From Smittium mucronatum (lineage: Eukaryota > Kickxellomycota > Harpellomycetes > Harpellales > Legeriomycetaceae), in contig LSSL01001617.1 of assembly GCA_001953115.1 (NCBI GenBank), positions 1 through 13,876 of the forward strand: a DNA stretch of 13,876 nucleotides, read 5' to 3'. Position 1 is the first letter of the stretch. Each line of letters begins with the position of its first letter. The position numbers and the translations under genes are program-made. Positions 7,190 to 13,876 of this stretch are shown piece after piece. The notes beneath the pieces are model-generated. The model was not told the DNA's origin. It ran no database searches and was given only the letters and a program-made list of their open reading frames with translations.

Positions 7190-8344
7190 TTATTGTGATT
7201 TTATGGCAGCGGCTTTTTCCTTGGCAGCTTTGTTTAATGCTCTTTTTCTGATTCCCGACAACATGTTGTAGTTGTAATCAAGCCAGAAGATTCTAGGAAG
7301 GCAGTTTTCGATGACGAAGTTCATCAAGGCATGAGAGACGAATGGCACAGAAGTGAATGGATCGACGGAACCACATCCGTTGGATAAATGTTCAACCATA
7401 CTGACAGCATAATCTTTGGGCATTGGTGTAGTCCAAGAAGGATTTCTGACCTTGGACATTTTAGAGACGACGTAGGCGGTGTTGATGTGCTGGACCAAGA
7501 TTCCATGTGGTTTGAGTTCGGCACCGAGAGCAGTAGAAAACGATTTAACAAAGGCTTTGGAACCACTGTACATGGCCAAGAAAGGACTTGGGATCAGAGA
7601 GGCAAAAGAACCCATGTTGATAATAAGACCGTTCTTTCTAGACTTCATCTTTGGGATGACGATTCTAGTCATTTTAGTGAGAGCCATAACGTTCAAATCA
7701 ATAATGGTCTGGCAACGCTCCTCGTCTTCTTCCTCGAAGGGCTTAGGGAATTCGTGGCTGATTCCAACGCAGTTAACAAGGATAGATACGGGCAAAGGTT
7801 TAAGAGCGTTTCTGATAGAGTTCCAGTCGGCTTCAGTAGCCTTGCTGAAATCAACGGGGAGGATCTTGACAGAAACACCGAGTCCCTCAAGTTTGGTTTT
7901 TTCGGTTTCCAACTTTTCTTGGGAACGAGAAATCAAAAACAAATTCAACTTTCTTTGAGCAAAAACTTTGGCCAAGGCAGCACCGATCCCATCGGTTGCA
8001 CCAGTAATAACTAATTGACAATAAAGAAAAAAAGATTTAAAAATGGTCAAGAGAAAGACACAAATTAACATATATATTGATAGTTACCTGCCCAATCGCC
8101 TTTACCAGCTCCATAATCTGTAAGCTATTATGATCAATTATAAAGGAGTTTTAAGAGATGAAAAATAAAAAAAAAGATGGATAAGCAAAGTGAGGGACAG
8201 GGGAAATAAGAGGATAAAGATTACACTCTTTCCGGGTTTGAGGAACAGATCGACAAACATGAAAGCTATTCTGAAGACATAGTATGCAACGACGAATATG
8301 CCGGCACACAAAAACAAATCATTTGCAATAGACCTAGAAAACAT
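7190..8344 (-). CDS. IFA38: Very-long-chain 3-oxoacyl-CoA reductase (IFA38 / HSD17B12 family)
   Basis: This ER membrane short-chain dehydrogenase uses NADPH to reduce 3-ketoacyl-CoA, the second step of each very-long-chain fatty-acid elongation cycle. Three exons (8344-8225, 8124-8088, 8010-7190) give 325 residues. A hydrophobic segment at about residues 10-36 is the membrane anchor. The Rossmann motif TGATDGIG is at 55-62, NCVG at 132-135 (usually NNVG), and the catalytic tetrad is Asn159, Ser187 (MGSF), Tyr200 and Lys204 (YSGSK). Fungal-type KAR motifs LGAELKPHG and SKMSKVR follow, and the basic tail is RKRALNKAAKEKAAA. The C-terminus AIKSQ lacks a classical KKXX retrieval motif. The start chosen is the first ATG giving the usual N-terminal length. 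A 5' intron that would instead create a split start codon is described separately and would shorten the protein by three residues. Confidence 0.9.
8011..8087 (-). other. Reductase intron (77 nt)
   Basis: The donor GTAACT at 8087 and an acceptor ending AATTAG at 8011 join gat tgg gca g to tt att act ggt, restoring DWAVITGATDGIG across the junction. The frame and the conserved motif both support it. Confidence 0.9.
8125..8224 (-). other. Reductase intron (100 nt) with two in-frame splice-site pairings
   Basis: Preferred pairing: donor GTAATC at 8224 and acceptor AATAG ending at 8125, giving PGKSLTDYGAGKGDWA. An alternative pairing, donor GTGTAA two bases upstream and acceptor CTTACAG ending at 8118, is also in frame and gives PGKNYGAGKGDWA. 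The downstream exon is only 37 nt (or 30 nt) long. The first pairing has the better donor and the fuller linker before the Rossmann fold. Confidence 0.75.
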
Positions 8345-8444
8345 TAAGGATTAAAAATATAGAAACAAATTGAAGTAAGCACAAACTTAATAACAGCGAA
8401 GTGAATTATAAAATATAAGAGTTGACAAAAATAAAAAAACTTAC
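8334..8444 (-). other. Candidate 5' intron splitting the reductase start codon
   Basis: A consensus GTAAGT donor at 8444 and an acceptor TTTTCTAG ending at 8334 flank 111 nt. Splicing joins ...CTAAAAAT to GTCTATTGC and forms AAAATGTCT, a start codon interrupted by the intron (AT|G) with A at -3. The unspliced ATG at 8344 has T at -3 and would be removed with the intron. The upstream frame has no other ATG before an in-frame stop. The two models differ only in the first residues (MFSRSIAN against MSIAN). Confidence 0.55.
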
Positions 8445-8653
8445 ATTTTTAGCGACGAAAATGAGGGACCGCAGTATTGTTGTAACAAAAGGTAAAACTC
8501 CTCAACAACAAAAAAAAGATGATTCTTCTGGATAGATAAGAGTTTAAGTAAAGCGAGAATATAATTTTCTATACTGAGAGAATGTGAAGAAACTGGTAAA
8601 TATTTTTTTATACCATCAGAAAATAAGACCAGCAATTGCCGGAAACCAACTGA

Positions 8654-8711
8654 CAGATCAAATCAAGTCAGCTAGTTATTGCCGCCACTGCCTACCAGTA
8701 AATTTGATCTG
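8654..8711. repeat. Short inverted repeat upstream of the reductase gene
   Basis: CAGATCAAAT at 8654-8663 is answered by ATTTGATCTG at 8702-8711, 38 bp apart, in the presumed promoter of the - strand reductase gene. It could be a hairpin or a pair of sites; no role can be assigned. Confidence 0.4.
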
Positions 8712-9057
8712 ACAAATGGCAAGACAAAATCAAATACGGGAAATAGATCGCTCCTCTGGGACCCAATTTATGCATTGCTTCGATTTGTTAATCTGGCAAT
8801 TTATATTTCATGGCTATTAAAAGATAGCCAACTACAGGCTCATACAATAAAGGAAATTTCATGCATTTACCAGAAAAGCAGATGCCATTTTTAGTGCTTA
8901 TTCTTGAAAAGGCAATTCAAAAAAAAACAATCTATATATAAAATCTGAGCAGTCGAGTGGCAGTTGTTGCGCTTATACGCTTGGATTTGTAAAACGCATG
9001 AGATGCAGTAAATTTGAGCAGCTTCGATTTGATGGAGTGGGCTCCAATCCCATCGCC

Positions 9058-9075
9058 TTTGATTTTGATTTTGAT
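9058..9075 (+). repeat. Hexanucleotide repeat TTTGAT x3
   Basis: Three exact tandem copies of TTTGAT. On the - strand they read as the IKIKIK run of an unrecognised ORF. Confidence 0.85.
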
Positions 9076-9491
9076 TTTTTTTCGCTTCGGGAATTGGTTT
9101 TGGTGTTGATAGATTAATACGTGGCTGAAACCCAAATGAGGAAAATGGATATCGGGAAAACGTGCCAATCCCAATTTATTTTTTAGATCGATATTCTATA
9201 AACTTTAAAATGATGGCTCTTTCTATTCCATATCGCCAGAGCTGATGGATTTGTAAGTGAGGTCAGATTGGGATTAGCGAGTTGTTTGGGAATTGGCCAA
9301 TGCCTGATCATATCCGCAGGCGTGTCAAAAAAGATTGGGAAAAATAGCACAAAAATATCTGCCCATAACCTATTGACATCCGTAAATCCAAACAATTGAT
9401 TTGCGAAAATGTTTGCTATTAGATAAGCGTAAACAAATAGCATACTATTTTTTTAAAAGTTAGGAATATATCCATCCAAAAAACAAGATTA

Positions 9492-9540
9492 AACCAAGTC
9501 TGTTTTTTTTTTTGCATCATGGAATTCAACCAAGTCTGTT
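9492..9540 (+). repeat. Direct repeat of AACCAAGTCTGTT
   Basis: The 13-mer occurs at 9492-9504 and 9528-9540; a partial copy (AGTCTGTTG) follows at about 9558. The spacer holds a run of T. No element is bounded by the copies. Confidence 0.7.
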
Positions 9541-9591
9541 GGTAACTTTAAACATGCAGTCTGTTGACGCAATATTATATGGACCATTCCA

Positions 9592-9612
9592 GATGTCGGA
9601 TGTCGGATGTCA
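9592..9612 (+). repeat. 7-bp tandem repeat GATGTCG x3
   Basis: Two exact copies of GATGTCG and a third ending in A instead of G (GATGTCA). It is a minisatellite-like scrap in the intergenic region. Confidence 0.8.
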
Positions 9613-10172
9613 GTATCAGTCTTCTAGAAATGCTGACGAAGAACTGATAGAGAGGGGTTTTCTACGCGTCATCGATATTAATCTTTTCTATACATTTTAC
9701 AGTGTTATTTTTTTGATAGTGGGGTTTATCTCTTCGGTAATAATAAGATATTAGAAACTAAATTCCCTGAAAAAACCAATACAAGCGCCATGGAGAAGGA
9801 TGTAGCCAATTAAAATAAAAGGGGGCTTCATAATGCTTTTCAAATCTTCATTTGCGATTTAGTAATTTTTTTGTAATAAAACAAGCATCTTGAAACTAGC
9901 TTTATTAAAAGTATAACACCAATCGATATTATAAAAGGCCCTAACATGAAATCGATCGAATTGATTCTAGAATTTAAAAGGAAGGAGTAATGCAAACTTT
10001 CACATATCTGGATTGAAAAAAAAAAAAAGAACGCTTTCTTTGAAAATTGAGAGATAATGAGGAGCTAAATGCTCAAAGCTCAATAAAACTTGTAATATAA
10101 CACAAAGCATGTTGGAAACAATCCTGTTAGTTTAGTAAAAGGTCTTTTAAAATGTTTTGGAAAATACCCAAT

Positions 10173-10178
10173 TTTATT
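10173..10178 (-). terminator. AATAAA polyadenylation signal of the secreted-protein gene
   Basis: AATAAA on the - strand, 76 nt beyond the stop codon of the gene at 10254-11045. A TA dinucleotide run (about 10198-10212) lies between. Confidence 0.45.
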
Positions 10179-10253
10179 TAGTAAAAAACTTTTTGAAATA
10201 TATATATATATATTTAAAAAAGAAAAAGAGTGAGGGTGAGAAAGGGGGGTTAT

Positions 10254-11045
10254 TTAGAGTGGGAAGAGGATAGAATCGCATCTAGGGCTAAACTGGTTGT
10301 TTGGTGAGCATACTGAATTAGATTCACAAGATGCAACGATGTATTTGCCCATGAAGCAGGCACCAAATGTGGTCGAACCGTTGCCAGTGCAGATAGTGGA
10401 TCCTTGAGTGCACGAGTCGCCAATCTTGCTGGGACAAGGTGGGGGAGCATAGTTTGACTTTTTCTGGGTATATCCAGGTCCGAATTGAATTTCTTGTTTT
10501 GGATTTGGTGGTCCGTAGTAGTTGTTGTTTTGAGGAGGACTGGCATTGCGTTTTTTGAGGGTTTGGGGTGCGTTGTTGCCATTAAAGACTATTGGATCGG
10601 TGATGAGAGTGATGGGAGGTGGACCGTAATAGTTGGGTTTTCCATATGAACCGCCACAGTTGGTGATGGTTTGGTGAACGGTTTTTGTCACATAAATTGG
10701 CACGGTTACTGTCGATGGTCGCTGGCCATAGTTGTTTCCATAGTTATTGCCATAATCTCCGCCCTTATAGTTGTTTCCGCCGTTGTATGAATCTCCATAA
10801 TTGTTTTGGTAGTTTCCATTGTAGTTGCCATTGTAGTTGTCGTTGTATGGGACTGGCGATGAACCATATTGATCGTAGTTATCCAAACCAGTGGTCAAAA
10901 TCGTAGGAAACGAGGTAATCAAAGGAGTTGATTTTGCACTGGATTTACTAGTAGCCTGAGAAAACACAGCATTAGGACCACAGATAAGCAAAAATGCGGT
11001 AAAGATACCGATTGAGGATGCATTAGCGGACTTTCTTGGTGACAT
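10254..11045 (-). CDS. Secreted Asn/Tyr/Gly-repeat protein with C-terminal CBM19-like cysteine module
   Basis: A single exon of 263 residues. Residues 1-29 are a signal peptide: a basic N-terminus, the hydrophobic core SIGIFTAFLLI, and a likely cut near VFS|Q. Residues 67-108 are a low-complexity N/Y/G block built on YNGN and NNYG units. A Thr/Val stretch (STVTVPIYVTKTVHQTIT) follows, then Pro/Tyr-rich linkers with YYGPP repeated. Lys164-Lys165-Arg166 is a possible Kex2 site. The last 60 residues hold seven Cys (204, 212, 219, 230, 240, 246, 256), including CTGNGSTTFGACFMGKYIVASC, in the pattern of CBM19 chitin-binding modules of fungal chitinases. With Cys130 the mature protein has eight. 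It may be a cell-wall or extracellular protein binding chitin. No catalytic domain is present, so it is not a chitinase. It could also belong to a lineage-specific family I cannot name. Confidence 0.85.
   Translation of the reverse strand: MSPRKSANASSIGIFTAFLLICGPNAVFSQATSKSSAKSTPLITSFPTILTTGLDNYDQYGSSPVPYNDNYNGNYNGNYQNNYGDSYNGGNNYKGGDYGNNYGNNYGQRPSTVTVPIYVTKTVHQTITNCGGSYGKPNYYGPPPITLITDPIVFNGNNAPQTLKKRNASPPQNNNYYGPPNPKQEIQFGPGYTQKKSNYAPPPCPSKIGDSCTQGSTICTGNGSTTFGACFMGKYIVASCESNSVCSPNNQFSPRCDSILFPL
10722..10847 (-). repeat. Coding repeat encoding N/Y/G units
   Basis: Imperfect 12- and 15-bp units (on the + strand, ttgtagttgccattg-like blocks) encode YNGNYNGN, GGNNY and NNYGNNYG. Such in-frame repeats expand and contract easily, so length variation between strains is expected. 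Confidence 0.8.
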
Positions 11046-11127
11046 TATGGCTAGAGTGGATGGTGATTAAAAAATTATTTAAATTTTTTTGAAGCTTAGA
11101 AATTAGATAGTCTGAATGCTTTTGATG

Positions 11128-11134
11128 CTTTATA
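11128..11134 (-). promoter_or_regulatory. Candidate TATA box of the secreted-protein gene
   Basis: TATAAAG on the - strand, about 85 nt upstream of the ATG at 11045, at a normal distance for a TATA element with a short 5' leader. In AT-rich DNA such a match has modest weight. Confidence 0.3.
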
Positions 11135-11502
11135 AAAAAGATGATTGATAAATAATAAAGATATGATATTTTCCTGGCCTATTTATGCATTTTTTTAATG
11201 TTATATTTTATCACAGTATTTTAACTTTCGCTTTATATCACCGGAAAATGTTTGCAAAAATCCTCCATTTTCCTTTTGGTGTAGTTGTGAAACACAAGAA
11301 TATAATAATGAGTGATGAGTTGAGGAGAGTTAGTATACGAGCGAGCTAAAAGCTATTGAGACAAAGGTAAAGAAAGGGACGTTATTTCGACCAAGTAAAA
11401 AATGTTACTGGCAGCTGAATACTTAATCAAACCCAGCCACGCTATATCTTCAAGACAAAAAATGTTCACCGTTGATGCAATCAAACGATTGTACATCTAT
11501 TT

Positions 11503-12009
11503 TTAAATGGTAAATGAAGAAGCTAAAATTTTCCCACTAAAAAAGCCTTTTAGCGTACCAAACGCTTGGGAACCAAAATTAGGGTTCATAGTTACAAGTA
11601 CTCTTTTCTAGTCTATATATTCTGCCAGTGTCCCCAACCCCTTCTTGACTCTTTTCACGTGTTTGGAATCTAATTCGCCCTCTAAATCATCTCGTTTCTT
11701 TTTTAACTTAGATTGTATTGGGGAAATGCAATACGTTGTACAAACCAAGCGCTAATTATTTTTGTTGAGTGTGGCTGAAAAAGGATCTTGATTGTTATTC
11801 GAATTGCTGGTTTTCTTGTAAACATTTTCTATTTTTTGTCTGATATCACTGAACAACTTCTATTTGCTACTTTGAGTAAATTGGCCAATAAAGTATGTAC
11901 AAAGTTCCCTAAATGAACGAGTAAATAGGTGAGCCACGCTTTTATGCTGATCTATTGGAAGTTCTAGTTTTCACACTCTAATTGTTGGTAGACTATATTG
12001 TGATGTCAT
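11503..12009 (-). pseudogene. Possible decayed coding region, unrecognised
   Basis: From an ATG at 12009 one - strand frame runs about 168 codons to TAA at 11503. It is interrupted by four stops (TGA at 11973-11971; TAG at 11862-11860, 11754-11752 and 11610-11608) and needs no frameshift. The pieces look protein-like: SVAHLFTRSFRELCTYFIGQ, DIRQKIENVYKKTSN, a charged helical KLKKKRDDLEGELD with KHVKRVKKGLGTLAEYI, and NPNFGSQAFGTLKGFFSGK. Open runs of 34-47 codons are longer than usual for this composition, but the opposite strand also has long frames, so chance cannot be excluded. No family is recognised, and no splice sites clearly remove the stops. Confidence 0.27.
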
Positions 12010-13876
12010 TCCAACTTAGTGTTTACTCTGATTCACAATTTATTACTAATTAAAATTCTTATTAATTTAATTTAATTTTTTACCTCGGATGTACTGTAAA
12101 AGACTAAATTTATTAGTAATCCCATTTTCTTGGCAAATCGACTTTAATATGTAGCAAATAAGTACTAGTATAAGACTCTGGGCGATAGGGAATTTTTCAC
12201 ATACTTTTTGTTAGCGCTATCTGCCAATAAAATTCAGTAGTAGTGAAAAAAGGTATTTGAGGAGTAAAGAAACCGTGTCAAATCTTTGCCCCCACCTCCA
12301 AAACATTATCCGGCATCCGTAAAACGCATAATCACTTTAAAGCTTGTGGCGAAAATATCCTATGAATTGTCACTACATAGTTTACAACCCCCCCCCCCCA
12401 TAATATATGTTCGCAGCCTAGAGTTCATAAACCTTTGCTTCTTTGTTTTGTATTGCACTATGGGGATTTGCTGGAATTTGTCTCTTCTAATTCTCTCAGA
12501 TCCATCAAACCATATTAATAATGTTCGATATGCCCTCAACTGTCAAGCTTTTCCTACATTAGTCCCACTCGTTCTCATTTTACTGACAGAGCAAGAATTA
12601 TTTGGCAGATATTCTCAAACAATAGGTTTTATCGCTCACAACTGCTTTTCTTTTAATTATTATTATAACTTGTTGCTTTTATTAGTCTCTGGGCTGATAA
12701 ATTATTAAATAAACGTAATTCTGACACGTACGTCACATCATTATCTCACAGCGACTCGCTCTAAAATTAAATCCAAGAATGCTCTTTTTGATTCACATAT
12801 CGCCACCCCCCATTATAACAATAAATAGGTTTGCAATGTAGCAATAGTCCGCGATCAAATCATCACTCAAGCCACACAAAAAAATATTTTACTATGTATC
12901 ATATATTTCAGCTAATTTATAAAAAAAGGTCTAAATATATATAATTTTTTCTATATACCAAAAAAAGGTAATCAAGACGGGCTACTTTGCGTCAAAAAAT
13001 AACCCAAGTTAATCTGTGTATGAAAAGAAGTAATTCAAGATAGAAAAATAATCCAAAATGGTTCGATTTCTTAATAAATCATTTATATTTATCATGATCA
13101 GGTTACTGTTAAGAATAAATAGAATTAAACTAATTTCGTATTAGAATCGATAAAATGATATAATAAAATCCAAATCTATGAACTTAAAGGTCTATTAAAC
13201 ATAATAAATAATAATAATAATATCTACCCCAATAATTTTTTATTCTATTCTTGTTATTATAATGTCAATGATTTCTTGAATAATTTGTTTTCAATAATTT
13301 TGGATTTGTAACAAAATCACAGCTTTGATATTTATTCATAAATTTAAGTCTTATCATGCTCTCAAATCTTATCATGGATACTAATAGCCTTTTAAACAAA
13401 ATATCGAATCAAGAGCAAATTTTATTTTTCCATTATGCTCAAAATATATCAAAATATTATCATTTTATTCATATCTTCAAATTCTTTTCCACAAATTTAT
13501 TCCTAGCATTTAATATCATATTTACCAAATCCACAAATATATTGAAATCAAATGGTAAAAAATTTAATTTCTTTTTTTTATCGATATCTTCATTAAATGG
13601 TTATCAACTCGATCTATTTTATAATCATATTGAATAGATCAACCGGGTTTAACAATAGAAATTGATTAATCATAAGTAATATGGACTCAGAAATGCAAAA
13701 AAATATTAATAATTTCTAACAAGAAAAGTTAATAAATAAAATAAGATTTATCATCTATTTGATCTTTTAATTATCTTGTTTATATATTTTCAATTTTTTA
13801 AAACGGATTGGCAGATATAATAATGGATGAATGTGTATGGGGTCAAATAACTGACTAAATAAACAGGAAAATAAAT
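12010..13876. other. AT-rich region without a recognised gene
   Basis: The part from about 12280 to 12720 is less AT-rich and carries a + frame open for 140 codons ending at 12708; its first ATG is at 12460 (82 residues, hydrophobic, no known domain). A C12 run lies at 12388-12399. TGACACGTACGTCA at 12722-12735 is nearly palindromic and contains an ACGTCA bZIP-type half-site. After 12880 the DNA is very AT-rich with AAT and TA runs. A 93-codon ATG frame at 13356-13637 is Lys/Phe/Asn-rich and unrecognised. No RNA gene was seen. Confidence 0.45.

Larger units (their letters stand above)
8447..10172. other. Intergenic region with a GC-richer island and unrecognised ORFs
   Basis: About 1.7 kb separate the 5' end of the reductase gene from the 3' end of the secreted-protein gene. 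The part from about 8640 to 9760 is less AT-rich than its surroundings. It holds several ORFs; the best with a real ATG is 9183-9443 on the - strand (86 codons, hydrophobic N-terminus, then DTPADMIRHWPIPKQL), followed by a second - frame ending at 8932 that starts without ATG and carries a KIKIKIK run. None resembles a known family, and no pair of splice sites clearly joins them. From 9780 the sequence is AT-rich again. Confidence 0.4.

Noticed and set aside
7388..8014. Frames of 208 and 159 codons on the + strand
   Set aside because: Antisense to the reductase exon carrying the TGATDGIG and YSGSK motifs; no start context or domain of their own.
10250..10582. 110-codon - strand frame and a 73-codon + frame overlapping the secreted-protein gene
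   Set aside because: Alternative frames of a repetitive, compositionally biased gene whose main frame has a signal peptide and ordered cysteines.
11503..12009. Stop-codon reassignment (TAG read as an amino acid) to explain the in-frame TAGs
   Set aside because: NDUFS4 ends with TAG at its conserved C-terminus, so TAG is a normal stop in this genome.
12375..12410. C12 run flanked by tagtttacaa and ataatatatg, resembling the outer end of the MULE TIR
   Set aside because: Beyond the homopolymer only about 11 of 15 AT-rich bases match, and the next 50 bases of the TIR are absent.
1..13876. CRISPR array, phage or bacterial operon structure
   Set aside because: No regularly spaced repeats, no ribosome-binding-site pattern; the genes have spliceosomal introns and eukaryotic family membership.

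Overview
The window is strongly AT-rich eukaryotic DNA. It holds three intact-looking protein genes, two of them with short spliceosomal introns (77-137 nt, GT-AG), and one long decayed DNA transposon. The best-placed genes have fungal character: a fungal-type 3-ketoacyl-CoA reductase, and a secreted protein with a CBM19-like cysteine module. The base composition, small introns and low gene density fit an early-diverging fungus, possibly a gut-dwelling Kickxellomycotina/Harpellales type. That placement is an inference; no rRNA or other taxonomic marker is present.

Region 1 (1-2903) is a Mutator-like element (MULE). It has about 355-bp terminal inverted repeats (TIRs), and each outer end carries a G/C homopolymer. 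Between them lies a + strand transposase broken by stops and frameshifts, yet its DDE-type core, SWIM-like segment and C-terminal zinc knuckle can still be read. The window starts exactly at the left repeat, so the target-site duplication cannot be checked.

Region 2 (2904-6503) is mostly AT-rich sequence with homopolymer runs and no recognised gene. One short stretch may be a transposon zinc-finger relic. Its last 500 bp are less AT-rich and contain three copies of a CCAAT-type 10-mer and a 49-codon upstream ORF.

Region 3 (6504-8446) is a tight convergent pair: NDUFS4, an accessory subunit of respiratory complex I, on +, and the very-long-chain 3-oxoacyl-CoA reductase (IFA38/HSD17B12 family) on -. 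Their stop codons are 54 bp apart and their 3' ends probably overlap. The two act in mitochondrial respiration and in ER fatty-acid elongation; nothing in the sequence couples them beyond the shared 3' region.

Region 4 (8447-10253) is intergenic, with a somewhat GC-richer island, short direct repeats and only unrecognised ORFs. Region 5 (10254-11045, -) encodes a secreted Asn/Tyr/Gly-repeat protein with a CBM19-like tail. Region 6 (11046-13876) has no convincing gene. One minus-strand stretch (11503-12009) reads like a decayed coding region, and the last kilobase is very AT-rich.
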